From Lampropedia aestuarii (GTDB taxonomy: Bacteria; Pseudomonadota; Gammaproteobacteria; Burkholderiales; Burkholderiaceae_C), in the NCBI RefSeq assembly GCF_004803635.1, contig NZ_SSWX01000003.1, positions 38,379 through 102,378 on the forward strand: a stretch of DNA of 64,000 bases, in the 5' to 3' direction. A model generated the notes under the pieces. It was not told the DNA's origin. It saw only the letters and a list, made by a program, of their open reading frames with translations, and ran no database searches. The position numbers and the translations under genes were made by a program. Every line of letters starts with the position of its first letter. Positions within the stretch are counted from its first letter, which is position 1. Shown in pieces: positions 45,192-54,130 of the stretch.

Positions 45192-47423
45192 ATGACCACC
45201 CAACCTACTATCATCTACACCCTGACCGACGAAGCCCCTCGCTTGGCAACTGCAGCGTTTTTGCCTGTGGTGCGCGGCTTTGCCAGTGCTGCCGGCATCA
45301 ATGTGGCAGAGAGCGATATTTCGCTGGCAGCAAGGATCTTGGGTGAATTCCCTGATCACCTGACCGCTGAGCAACAAGTGCCAAACAACTTGGCCGATTT
45401 GGGCGTCTTGACGCTGACTCCTGAAGCCAACATCATCAAACTGCCCAACATCAGCGCTTCCGTGGGCCAGCTCAAAGCCGCGATCAAAGAGTTGCAAGAC
45501 AAAGGCTATGCCATTCCTGATTTCCCAGAGAACCCAAGCACTGACGCAGAAAAAGACATCAAAGCGCGTTACTCCAAATGCCTGGGCTCGGCGGTGAACC
45601 CAGTGCTGCGTGAGGGCAACTCTGACCGCCGCGCGCCTGCCGCCGTCAAAAACTACGCGAAAAAACACCCGCACTCCATGGGCGAGTGGAAGCAGTGGTC
45701 GCAAACTCATGTGTCGCACATGCACGAAGGCGATTTCTACCACGGTGAAAAATCGCTGACTTTGGACAAAGCCCGCGACGTGAAAATGGAGCTGATCACC
45801 AAAGACGGTAAAACCGTGGTGCTCAAGCCCAAAGTCGCGCTGCAAGAAGGCGAAGTGATCGATTCGATGTTCATGAGCAAAAAAGCGCTGTGCGACTTTT
45901 ATGAGCGTGAGATCGAAGACTGTAAAGAAGCCGGCATCTTGTTCTCCTTGCACGTCAAGGCCACGATGATGAAGGTTTCCCACCCGATCGTATTTGGCCA
46001 CTGCGTCAAAATCTTCTACAAAGAAGCGTTCGAGAAACACGCCAAACTGTTTGATGAGCTGGGCGTGAACGTGAACAACGGCATGGCCGATCTGTACGCC
46101 AAAATCGCTACGCTGCCCAATTCGCTGCGCGAAGAAATCGAGCGCGATTTGCACAAGTGCCAAGAAGACCGCCCTGCATTGGCGATGGTTGATTCGGCCA
46201 AAGGCATTACCAACTTCCACTCGCCTAACGATGTGATCGTTGATGCATCCATGCCAGCGATGATCCGCAGCGGCGGCAAAATGTGGGGAGCGGACGGCAA
46301 GCCATACGACTGCAAGGCCGTGATGCCAGAGTCGACCTTTGCCCGTATCTACCAGGAAATGATCAATTTCTGCAAATGGCACGGCAACTTCGACCCACGC
46401 ACCATGGGCACTGTGCCAAACGTCGGTTTGATGGCGCAAAAAGCCGAAGAGTACGGCTCGCACGACAAAACCTTCGAACTGGCAGAAGCCGGCACCGCCA
46501 ACATCGTTGACCTGGCCACCGGTGAAGTGCTGCTGACCCAAGAAGTGGAAGCGGGCGACATCTGGCGCATGTGCCAGGTCAAGGACGCACCAATCCGCGA
46601 CTGGGTCAAACTGGCTGTCACACGCGCCCGCAACTCCAACACGCCTGCGGTGTTCTGGCTGGATCCGTACCGTCCTCACGAGGCCGAGCTGATCAAAAAG
46701 GTCAAGCTGTACCTGAAAGACCACGACACCAACGGTCTGGACATCTTCATCATGTCCCAAGTGCGCGCGATGCGCTACACCCTGGAGCGCGTCGCCCGCG
46801 GTCTGGACACGATCTCGGTGACCGGCAACATCCTGCGCGACTATCTGACTGACTTGTTCCCAATCATGGAACTGGGCACCTCGGCCAAAATGCTCTCCAT
46901 CGTGCCTTTGATGAACGGCGGCGGTTTGTACGAAACCGGTGCAGGCGGCTCTGCACCTAAGCATGTGCAGCAATTGGTGGAAGAAAACCACCTGCGCTGG
47001 GATTCGCTGGGTGAGTTCTTGGCATTGGCCGTTTCTTTTGAGGAGCTGGGCATCAAGAACAACAACGAGCGCGCCAAGCTGTTGGCCAAAACCTTGGACG
47101 AAGCCACAGGCAAACTGCTGGACGAGAACAAGTCCCCATCGCGCCGCACCGGTGAGTTGGACAACCGTGGCAGCCAGTTCTATATTGCGCTGTACTGGGC
47201 CCAAGCCCTGGCCGAGCAAACCCAGGATGCTGAGCTGGCCGCGAAGTTCGCCCCAGTGGCCAAGCAGCTGGCTGAGAACGAAGCCGCGATCGTGGCCGAA
47301 TTCAAAGCCGTGCAAGGCAAGGCCGCCGACATTGGTGGTTACTTCCAGCCTGACGTGGCCAAGCTGGATGTGGTGATGCGCCCAAGCAGCACATTCAACG
47401 CCGCTATCGCAGCCTTGGCCTAA
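45192..47423 (+). CDS. icd: Monomeric NADP-dependent isocitrate dehydrogenase
   Basis: A 743-residue enzyme of the monomeric IDH-II family that converts isocitrate to 2-oxoglutarate in the TCA cycle. The start [20 protein letters not shown] is diagnostic. Family segments such as [12 protein letters not shown] and [17 protein letters not shown] are intact. The length equals the family norm. ATG at 45192 is preferred to an in-frame TTG-type start at 45174. It is monocistronic with a strong terminator. Confidence 0.97.
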   Translation: MTTQPTIIYTLTDEAPRLATAAFLPVVRGFASAAGINVAESDISLAARILGEFPDHLTAEQQVPNNLADLGVLTLTPEANIIKLPNISASVGQLKAAIKELQDKGYAIPDFPENPSTDAEKDIKARYSKCLGSAVNPVLREGNSDRRAPAAVKNYAKKHPHSMGEWKQWSQTHVSHMHEGDFYHGEKSLTLDKARDVKMELITKDGKTVVLKPKVALQEGEVIDSMFMSKKALCDFYEREIEDCKEAGILFSLHVKATMMKVSHPIVFGHCVKIFYKEAFEKHAKLFDELGVNVNNGMADLYAKIATLPNSLREEIERDLHKCQEDRPALAMVDSAKGITNFHSPNDVIVDASMPAMIRSGGKMWGADGKPYDCKAVMPESTFARIYQEMINFCKWHGNFDPRTMGTVPNVGLMAQKAEEYGSHDKTFELAEAGTANIVDLATGEVLLTQEVEAGDIWRMCQVKDAPIRDWVKLAVTRARNSNTPAVFWLDPYRPHEAELIKKVKLYLKDHDTNGLDIFIMSQVRAMRYTLERVARGLDTISVTGNILRDYLTDLFPIMELGTSAKMLSIVPLMNGGGLYETGAGGSAPKHVQQLVEENHLRWDSLGEFLALAVSFEELGIKNNNERAKLLAKTLDEATGKLLDENKSPSRRTGELDNRGSQFYIALYWAQALAEQTQDAELAAKFAPVAKQLAENEAAIVAEFKAVQGKAADIGGYFQPDVAKLDVVMRPSSTFNAAIAALA

Positions 47424-47468
47424 GCGCGCACCAGCAGAGCGCCAGGATTGGCGCTTTGGCTACTTCAT

Positions 47469-47503
47469 AAAAAAACCGCATGGCCCGGCCATGCGGTTTT
47501 TTT
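47469..47503 (+). terminator. Terminator after icd
   Basis: A7CCGCATGG pairs with CCATGCGGT7 around a 5-nt loop (47469-47483 with 47489-47503). Confidence 0.88.
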
Positions 47504-47689
47504 ATGCCTGTTTGGCTCATTCAACCAGCACCAGGGCGGCAGTAAAAAGCCCTTTGCAGCAAGCACATTCGTGTCAATGACACAATACAAAATTGTCCTG
47601 GCTCGGCCCTCGTGCAATGCCATGCCCCGCAGGGGCTGTACGAGTGGCAGCCATGGCCACTGACCTTGATTGACAAATGGATTTCTCGC

Positions 47690-50236
47690 ATGCAATTGCT
47701 CTCGCTCGGATGGAAAACACTGCGCCGCGACCTGCGCGCAGGTGAGCTGACGGTGTTGCTGCTGGCCGTGGCATTGGCCGTGGCAGCGCTCACTGCTGTG
47801 GCGTTCTTTGCTGACCGTTTGCAAGGCGGAATCCAGCGCGATGCCCGCCAGCTCCTGGCTGCCGATGTGGTGGTTGCCAGCGACCATGGCATATCCAGCG
47901 CATTGCGTGCGCAAGCGCAGGCGGCGGGTCTGCATACCGCCGTGACGGTGGTGTTCCCGACCATGGCGCGTGCCGATGATGCGCAAGGCGGCAATAGCCG
48001 GCTGGTCTCGCTCAAAGCCGTTGAGCCTGCCTACCCGCTGCGCGGCGCGATTCAAACCACTACAGAGTGGAATGAACAACTGACGGCCAGCGATTTGGCC
48101 GCCCAAGGCCAGCCGACCACAGGCGGGCCCGACAAAGGCCAGGTGTGGGTCGATGCAGCATTGCTTGCGGGCCTGGAAATTGGGCTGGGCGATACCATGC
48201 ACCTGGGAGAGCGCAGCTTCACGATCAGCCGCGTTATCACCAACGAGCCTGACCGTGGTGCAGGCTTTATGAGCTTTTCGCCACGCGTGATGGTGAACTT
48301 GGACGAGCTGGAGTCCACCCAGCTGGTGCAGCCGGCCAGCCGCTTGAATTGGCGCCTGCTGGTCGCTGGTGAGGATACAGCCGCCCTTGCCGCCTTTGGT
48401 CAGCAAGTGCAGGCCGTGATTGATGCCGGTACTGAGCGCGGCTTGCGCTTGATGACGCTGGAGAGTGGCAGCCCGCAAATGCAGCGTACCTTGGAGCGTG
48501 CCGAGTCCTTTTTGCGCCTGGTGGCCTTGCTCGCAGCCTTGCTGTCTGCGGTGGGTGTGGCTTTGGCAGCACGTTCATTTGCAGCGCGCCATATTGACGG
48601 CGCGGCGATGTGGCGCGTGCTGGGTTTGAGCCAGCGCGCTATCATCGGTGCGTATTTGGTCGAGTTTTTGACCGTGGGCCTACTTGCCATTGGGGTAGGG
48701 GTCTTGATCGGATTTGGCGTCCATGTGGTGTTTGTCAACATGCTGGCCGGTCTTTTGCAGGTGCAGCTGCCGCCAGCGGGCTGGTGGCCGGTGGTGTTGG
48801 GCCTGGGTATGGGCTTGACGCTGCTGCTCGCATTTGGCTTGGCGCCGGTGTTGCAATTGGCCCAGGTGCCGCCGCTGCGGGTCATGCGCCGCGATATCGG
48901 CCAGCTCAAGCCCGCATCGCGCACGGTCGTGCTGGCCGGACTTTTGGGCTTTGCCATTTTGTTGTTTGTGGTCAGTGGCAATGCCACCCTGGGCGCGATT
49001 TCGGTCGGGGGCTTTGCCATGGCGGTATTGTTGTTTGCGGGCATGGCGGCATTGGCTATTCGGATTTTGCGTATGGCGGTGAACGAGGCCACGGCGCCGC
49101 GCTGGCTATTGCTGGCGACACGCCAGCTGGCGGCTCGGCCTGTGTTTGCGGTGATTCAAATCAGCTCTTTGGCGATTGGCCTGCTGGCCTTGGTCTTGCT
49201 GGTCTTGCTGCGCACGGATCTGATTGGCAGCTGGCAGCAGGCGACGCCAGTCGATGCCAATAACCGTTTTGTCATCAATATCCAGCCCGACCAGGCTGAT
49301 GACTTTCAGCAGGCCCTCAAGGCTGGCGGTGTCAGCCATTACCAGTGGTACCCGATGGTTCGCGGTCGTTTGGTGCAAATCAATGACCATGTGGTCAGCC
49401 CCAACGACTATGAGAATGATGATGCCAAGCGCCAGGTCGACCGCGAGTTCAACCTCAGCTTTGACGAGGCTTTGCCGGATGGCAACCGTGTTGTGGCTGG
49501 CCAGTGGGTAGCAGGCCAGACCGATGGCCTGAGCATCGAAGAAGGCATTGCCGAGCGGCTGGGCATCACCATGGGCGACCGGCTGCTGTTTGATATTGGC
49601 GGCCTGCCGCATGAGGCGGCAGTGACCTCGATCCGCAAGCTCGACTGGAGCAGCATGAATGCCAATTTTTTTGTGCTATTTCCCGTCGCAGCCATGCCCG
49701 ATTTGCCAGTCAGCTACCTGAGTGCTTACCGCGCGCCAGAAACGCCGGGCTTTGACAATGCTTTGGTGCGGCAGTTTCCGAACATCACGAATGTAGACTT
49801 GTCGGTGACCTTGCTGCAAATCCAGCGTGTGCTCGGCCAGGTCAGCAGGGCGGTGGAATTGCTGTTTGCGTTTGCCTTGGCTGCCGGTCTGGTGGTGTTG
49901 TTTGCAGCAGTCAGTGCGACGCGTGAAGAGCGCGCCCGCGAGTACACGCTGATGCGGGCCATCGGTGCGAGCAGCCGCCTGTTGGCGCATGTGCAACGTG
50001 CCGAGTTGGCTGGCGTTGGGGCCTTGGCGGGCGTGCTGGCGTCGCTGGCCGCCATCGGCATTGGCTGGGGCCTGGCGCGTTTTGTGTTTGACTTTAGCTG
50101 GAGTTTTCCGCTGTGGGCGCCGGTGCTCAGTGCCTTGGCCGGCGCTGTGCTGGCCTTGTTGGCTGGCTGGTGGGGGCTGCGTGAGGTATTGAGTCGCCCA
50201 GTCGCTGACAGCTTGCGCAGCTTGTCGTCGATATAA
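47690..50236 (+). CDS. FtsX-like ABC transporter permease (YbbP type)
   Basis: An 848-residue permease with an N-terminal helix (ELTVLLLAVALAVAALTAV) and two FtsX-type four-helix blocks separated by large periplasmic domains, ending SRPVADSLRSL. This is the YbbP architecture, whose partner ATPase YbbA is normally adjacent; none is visible within 2 kb on either side. YbbAP-type systems are thought to act in envelope lipid or lipoprotein handling. The ATG at 47690 (MQLLSLGWKTLRRDLRAGEL) is the family start; the upstream extension is rejected. Confidence 0.9.
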   Translation: MQLLSLGWKTLRRDLRAGELTVLLLAVALAVAALTAVAFFADRLQGGIQRDARQLLAADVVVASDHGISSALRAQAQAAGLHTAVTVVFPTMARADDAQGGNSRLVSLKAVEPAYPLRGAIQTTTEWNEQLTASDLAAQGQPTTGGPDKGQVWVDAALLAGLEIGLGDTMHLGERSFTISRVITNEPDRGAGFMSFSPRVMVNLDELESTQLVQPASRLNWRLLVAGEDTAALAAFGQQVQAVIDAGTERGLRLMTLESGSPQMQRTLERAESFLRLVALLAALLSAVGVALAARSFAARHIDGAAMWRVLGLSQRAIIGAYLVEFLTVGLLAIGVGVLIGFGVHVVFVNMLAGLLQVQLPPAGWWPVVLGLGMGLTLLLAFGLAPVLQLAQVPPLRVMRRDIGQLKPASRTVVLAGLLGFAILLFVVSGNATLGAISVGGFAMAVLLFAGMAALAIRILRMAVNEATAPRWLLLATRQLAARPVFAVIQISSLAIGLLALVLLVLLRTDLIGSWQQATPVDANNRFVINIQPDQADDFQQALKAGGVSHYQWYPMVRGRLVQINDHVVSPNDYENDDAKRQVDREFNLSFDEALPDGNRVVAGQWVAGQTDGLSIEEGIAERLGITMGDRLLFDIGGLPHEAAVTSIRKLDWSSMNANFFVLFPVAAMPDLPVSYLSAYRAPETPGFDNALVRQFPNITNVDLSVTLLQIQRVLGQVSRAVELLFAFALAAGLVVLFAAVSATREERAREYTLMRAIGASSRLLAHVQRAELAGVGALAGVLASLAAIGIGWGLARFVFDFSWSFPLWAPVLSALAGAVLALLAGWWGLREVLSRPVADSLRSLSSI

Positions 50237-50359
50237 GCGCGCCTTTTGCATGCTGGGCCAAGGTGGGCGCCTTGGCGACTTCCAGCGCTGTTAAGGTGCG
50301 TGGCAAGCACCTCGTGGCAGGTGATTGGCGCAGCAAGCTGTCTCTAGGGGCAGCTCTCA

Positions 50360-50531
50360 GAACGTTTTTACGATCTTTTCACAGTCCCGCAAGGCACAAA
50401 AAAGAGGCAGTGCAAGGCGCCTGTTGCCGCTCATACGTCTGTATGAGCAAAACGGGCAACGCCGTAATGCGCTTTTTGCGCCTTGCCTTTTGGGCTCCAA
50501 CGCGGTCTGCGAAAAGATCGTAAACACGTTC
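50360..50531 (+). mobile_element. MITE-like element, 172 bp (copy D)
   Basis: The ends are near-perfect inverted repeats of 21 bp (GAACGTTTTTACGATC at left against GATCGTAAACACGTTC at right). TCA is duplicated on both sides (50357-50359 and 50532-50534). The interior is the same as in copy C: CGCAAGGCACAAAAAAGAGG, GGCGCCTGTTGCCGCTCATA, GGGCAACGCCG and GGGCTCCAACGCGGTCTGCG. No transposase is encoded. The right TCA is also the stop codon (TGA) of the minus-strand LOG gene. Confidence 0.82.
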
Positions 50532-51128
50532 TCAGAGGTGTTGCGTCAAGTCCTCTGGCGAACGCTGAGGCACGCCGGCGTTTTCTACCAGTTGCTTCAA
50601 CAGGCGTGGAATGTCATCGCCAATGGTGACCAGCTCCATTTGCCAGTCGTTCATGAAGCCGCTGTGCACACAACTGTCTAAGAAGCTTTGCAGCTGGCCG
50701 TAGTAGTTCTCGGTGTTCAGAATGCCAATGGGCTTGTCGTGGTAGCCGAGTTGGCGCCAAGTCCAGATCTCGAACAATTCTTCAAACGTGCCGATGCCGC
50801 CTGGCAGGGTCAGGAATGCGTCGCTGCGCTCGGCCATCATGGCTTTGCGCTGGTGCATTGTGTCCACCACATGCAATTCATCGCAGGCGTCGTTGGCCAG
50901 CTCCTTGTTGACCAGGGCTGTAGGGATGATGCCGACCACGCGCCCTCCGGCTTCTTTGGTGGCTCTGGCTACGGTGCCCATCAGGCCTGTCTTGCCGCCG
51001 CCATAGACCAGTTGGCCGCCGTGCTCGCCAATCCAGCGTCCCACTTGCTCGGCTGCCTGACTCATGCGTGCATTGATGCCATCACGCGAGCCGCAGTAAA
51101 CACAAATCGAAAAAGAGGGAGTTGTCAC
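50532..51128 (-). CDS. LOG-family protein (TIGR00730)
   Basis: A 198-residue Rossmann-like protein with the family signature LPGGIGTFEELFE near residue 106 and the N-terminal VYCGSRDG and YGGGKTGLMG. LOG proteins hydrolyse nucleoside 5'-monophosphates, releasing cytokinin-type bases or ribose phosphate; in most bacteria the natural substrate is unknown. It starts at a GTG overlapping the dgkA stop (GTGA), so it is translationally coupled to dgkA. Its TGA stop coincides with the target duplication of copy D. Confidence 0.93.
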   Translation of the reverse strand: MTTPSFSICVYCGSRDGINARMSQAAEQVGRWIGEHGGQLVYGGGKTGLMGTVARATKEAGGRVVGIIPTALVNKELANDACDELHVVDTMHQRKAMMAERSDAFLTLPGGIGTFEELFEIWTWRQLGYHDKPIGILNTENYYGQLQSFLDSCVHSGFMNDWQMELVTIGDDIPRLLKQLVENAGVPQRSPEDLTQHL

Positions 51129-51505
51129 GCAAAAAACCTTTCATGCAGAGCCCATGCCCATGTCAGCAGGCAAAAGGCCAGAGCTAATAAAACGGCGGCA
51201 CTGCCCAAGTCCTTGGCATTTTTGGAGAGCACATGCCACTCGGGACCGACACGATCGACCACTGCCTCGATCGCTGAGTTGAGTATTTCGGTCACCAAGA
51301 CGAACAGCACAGTGCCAATCAAGAAGCACACCTCCAGCCAGCTTTGACCAACCCAGAACGCCGCTGGTGTCAAAATGACTGCCAATACCAGCTCTTGCCG
51401 AAAAGCGGCCTCTTTGCAGGCCGCGCGCAAACCGTTGCAGGAGTTTTTGAAAGCAGACAGCACGCGGCCAAGACCAGTTTTCTTGGTTTGATGATCAGTT
51501 GACAT
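51125..51505 (-). CDS. dgkA: Diacylglycerol kinase
   Basis: A 126-residue inner-membrane enzyme with three hydrophobic helices that recycles diacylglycerol to phosphatidic acid. The catalytic region EILNSAIEAVVDRVGPEWH followed by AKDLGSAAVLL is intact. ATG at 51505 (MSTDHQTKKTGLGRV) gives the normal length; the longer frame is rejected. It overlaps the downstream LOG gene by four bases. Confidence 0.95.
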   Translation of the reverse strand: MSTDHQTKKTGLGRVLSAFKNSCNGLRAACKEAAFRQELVLAVILTPAAFWVGQSWLEVCFLIGTVLFVLVTEILNSAIEAVVDRVGPEWHVLSKNAKDLGSAAVLLALAFCLLTWAWALHERFFA

Positions 51506-51668
51506 AGTCAGTGTGTGGGGGATGAAGAGCGTCATGCGGCATGAGCACAAAGCATTCATGCTAGCAGATAAAAGCCCTGCATTATGGCGCTTGCATATGT
51601 CTTGCATATGCCTGCGTCGTGACGCGTGGCGTCACGAGTAACACTGCCCCAGGCGCATCAGATGCCCA

Positions 51669-52595
51669 TCAGTCCGTGTACAGCGGCACCGGCTCTGGTG
51701 GCGTGATCGGAATACCGTACCAGTAAATCACACGCGGCGCGCTGGTCTGAGGGGCGGGGCGCTTTTCCGGCTCAGGAATGCTGACCGTTGCCACTGCCGT
51801 CACCGGGCGTTGCTCGGCTTCCGGTGGGCTGCTTGGCGCGTCTTGTGACGGTTGTTTTTTGGGGGTTGGGTGTGCAAAATCCACGGGCTGCAGCGGAATT
51901 TTTGGCAGGTTACTCACGCCTGGTCGGGCTTGATTGGCGGCAGGAATGCGCACCAAATTTTTGCGCCGTGCTGCAGGTTTGGCAGGGGCCTTGGCTTGCT
52001 CGGCTGCTTTGGCCAGTTGGGCGCGAACATCTGGGGCGAGGGCCCTGTAACTTTCCCAGGCCTGGTTGAGTGCGCCTAAGTCCGAGTCATCCCAGCCGCG
52101 GTATTGCTGGCGCAGTGCCTGGCGCTGGTTTTCATTGAAATAACCCCAATTGGTGATGTTCAGACTCAGGCGCTCGCGGTCAATGTCGCTCATGCCTTTG
52201 GCTTCTTTGGCAATGGCCAGCCAGCGGCGCTTTTCTGCATTGCTGATGAATGGCCAGACGGCCTCCAGCCCTGCGAGGGTGGCTTGATTGTCGCTGGAGA
52301 GGTCACTCCACACCGGCCGTGTGATGTGCACACCCGATGGCGATTGACGGGGCGCTTTGTCGACATCGGCCTGGTTTTGCTCTGGCAGCAAATGCAAGCG
52401 CAGCTCCAGAGGCAACTGTGGATCGCCTGCGAGCATCAACGGGCCTGCGTAATTCAGGCCTATCGGCAATGAGGGGGTCAGCAGGGGCAGCTGCAGTTGC
52501 TGCCACGAAGCAAGCAAGCCCGCTAGCACGAAGCAGCTGAGTGCGGCTGTCCAGCGAGGTGTATGAGGGGTGTTGGCGTTAGTGGGTGTCTGCAC
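51669..52595 (-). CDS. DUF3106 protein with N-terminal anchor
   Basis: A 308-residue protein with one hydrophobic segment near residues 15-30. Its central DUF3106 domain (about 95-190) carries WSDLSSDNQATLAGL, WPFISNAEKRRWLAIAKE and WGYFNENQRQALRQQYRGW. The C-terminal third is Pro/Ala-rich. The function is unknown. It sits after the ECF sigma and DUF3619 genes, a cluster I associate with Burkholderiales, though a terminator separates it from DUF3619. The GTG at 52595 lacks a good ribosome site. Confidence 0.83.
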   Translation of the reverse strand: MQTPTNANTPHTPRWTAALSCFVLAGLLASWQQLQLPLLTPSLPIGLNYAGPLMLAGDPQLPLELRLHLLPEQNQADVDKAPRQSPSGVHITRPVWSDLSSDNQATLAGLEAVWPFISNAEKRRWLAIAKEAKGMSDIDRERLSLNITNWGYFNENQRQALRQQYRGWDDSDLGALNQAWESYRALAPDVRAQLAKAAEQAKAPAKPAARRKNLVRIPAANQARPGVSNLPKIPLQPVDFAHPTPKKQPSQDAPSSPPEAEQRPVTAVATVSIPEPEKRPAPQTSAPRVIYWYGIPITPPEPVPLYTD

Positions 52596-52631
52596 GAAAC
52601 TTCAATGAATGGATGGCAAATCAAGCAGAAA

Positions 52632-52662
52632 AACCTGCTGCCAGAAGGAGTGGCAGCAGGTT
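52632..52662 (-). terminator. Terminator after the DUF3619 gene
   Basis: AACCTGCTGCCA (52632-52643) pairs with its complement at 52651-52662. On the minus strand it is followed by TTTTTC. Confidence 0.8.
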
Positions 52663-52675
52663 AGCACGGTTTGAA

Positions 52676-53137
52676 TCAGCGCGATTGTGTCGCCGCTGTC
52701 GATGGCGCTGGTTTGGCCATATCGATATTTTGCGTCTTCAGGTATTGTAGGAACGCCGGGTCTGACAACGCCGATGGGGGCACTGGGCTTGAGAGAATTT
52801 GCAGATCGGTCTCGATCATTTCACCCGTGCCATCGTCACTGACTGCACCTTGCATAAATACAATGCCTGCACCTGCGGCGGCCACTGGAATGGCAGCAAG
52901 CAGTTTTTTCCACCATGCCAGCTGTTTTTTCACAGCACTGCTGCTGGGCGCAGCTGTCTCAGCGGTGCGATGGGCCAAGACAATGCGGTGCGCATCCATG
53001 GCCTGCATGCGCGCCACGCGAAGCCGCTCCGAGATGTCTTTGGCGACATGACTCTCATTTTGACGCAGCGGCTTGGCAAGCAATTGACCCAACCGGTCTA
53101 TGTCATGCTCGCTCATTTCCGATTTTGTTTCATTCAT
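52676..53137 (-). CDS. DUF3619 membrane protein, probable partner of the ECF sigma factor
   Basis: A 153-residue protein with a soluble N-terminal half (MNETKSEMSEHDIDRLGQLL), one membrane helix (WKKLLAAIPVAAAGAGIVFM, about 77-96) and a periplasmic tail ending LSDPAFLQYLKT, matching DUF3619. Position and topology suggest an anti-sigma-like partner of the sigma factor, whose stop codon overlaps its start (ATGA). This role is inference; it lacks the zinc anti-sigma motif. Confidence 0.83.
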   Translation of the reverse strand: MNETKSEMSEHDIDRLGQLLAKPLRQNESHVAKDISERLRVARMQAMDAHRIVLAHRTAETAAPSSSAVKKQLAWWKKLLAAIPVAAAGAGIVFMQGAVSDDGTGEMIETDLQILSSPVPPSALSDPAFLQYLKTQNIDMAKPAPSTAATQSR

Positions 53138-53703
53138 AATTTCACCCCTAATGCACTGAGTGTGGTACTCAAGGCCTGAACAGCACGAAAACAATGGGTT
53201 TTGACGCTCCCTTCTGAGCAACCCATCGCTGCGGCCGTCTCTGCAACATCCATGTCCTCCCAGTAACGCATGATGAATGCCTCGCGTTGACGCGCAGGCA
53301 GTTTTTTTAATGCATCTTCTATCTGTTCAAACACTTGCTTACGTTCAGTTGTGATTTCTGCGCTCTCGACCATGTCTGTGCCATCCGGGCCAGCATAGTG
53401 CTCTAGCAATGAGAAAGTGTCATCTTCACTGCTATTGCTTTCAAAATCACTGAAGTTACTAAATAAAGCATTGCGGGTTTTTTGCCTGCGAAACCAGTCC
53501 AGTGTGGTGTTGGCCAGAATGCGGTTAAACAGCATGCGGACCTCATCAATGGGCTTGTCTGCATAGTTTTCTGCCAAGCGCATCATGCTGTCTTGCACGA
53601 TATCTAGCGCAGCATGCTCGTCCTTGACGTGAAACAGTGCCCGTTTAAAGGCGCGCTTTTCCACGTCTTGGAGAAATTCTGCGAATTCTTTTTCGGATGC
53701 CAA
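53134..53703 (-). CDS. ECF-type RNA polymerase sigma factor
   Basis: A sigma-70-family protein of about 189 residues. Region 2 includes AALDIVQDSMMRLAENY and LDWFRRQKTRN; region 4 is LPARQREAFIMRYWEDMDVAETAAAMGCSEGSVKTH. An acidic linker lies between them. The start is uncertain: a TTG at 53703 gives an N-terminus (ASEKEFAEFLQDVEKRAF) like related sigma factors, whereas ATG at 53811 would add 36 residues of unconvincing sequence. It is translationally coupled to the DUF3619 gene and divergent from ilvI. Confidence 0.87.
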   Translation of the reverse strand: MASEKEFAEFLQDVEKRAFKRALFHVKDEHAALDIVQDSMMRLAENYADKPIDEVRMLFNRILANTTLDWFRRQKTRNALFSNFSDFESNSSEDDTFSLLEHYAGPDGTDMVESAEITTERKQVFEQIEDALKKLPARQREAFIMRYWEDMDVAETAAAMGCSEGSVKTHCFRAVQALSTTLSALGVKL

Positions 53704-53940
53704 AGCAAGCTCTAATGTGAGAGGGTGGAAAGGATGGAGTGTCAGGAACAGTTGCTCAACAGTGCGAATGCCTAGGTGGACTCTACGGAGTTTCCCTAGG
53801 GATGCGCGCATGAGACTGTCAGAGAGTGGTTGGCGAATTTGCCCTCAAGACCTTGGCTGCCGAGCGTTGCAGAACATGTTGCTTGACCATTCAAGCCTGC
53901 AATTATCAGGCATTGTTGCAAAAAAATGCGCGCAGGCGTG

Positions 53941-53969
53941 TTGCTGACTGAAAAATGATGCGATAATTA
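53941..53969 (+). promoter_or_regulatory. ilvI: Candidate promoter for ilvI
   Basis: TTGCTG (53941-53946) and TAATTA (53964-53969) are 17 bp apart in an AT-rich patch, about 160 bp before ilvI. No leader peptide rich in branched-chain residues is evident in that leader. Confidence 0.35.
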
Positions 53970-54040
53970 TCCGCTATTACTTCGCATCTCAATGCAAACG
54001 GGGCGTGATGGGGTTGGGCATAGGGCCCTGTATCAGACCC

Positions 54041-54052
54041 GTATTCACGTTC
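54041..54052 (+). repeat. Isolated end of the dispersed repeat (copy L)
   Basis: GTATTCACGTTC followed by TTAAG matches the AACGTG-type end at 10 of 12 positions. It lies in the ilvI leader, and no second end is found. Confidence 0.25.
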
Positions 54053-54130
54053 TTAAGTTCTGAGTCCGCTTCACAAGAGCTGGGCAAGGGGCACCGAAAG
54101 TTTTCAGTTTAGAAAATCAGAAGGTTCATC

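Noticed and set aside
53812..54130. Leader-peptide attenuator for ilvI
   Set aside because: No short frame with clustered Leu, Val or Ile codons followed by a terminator could be found in the leader.
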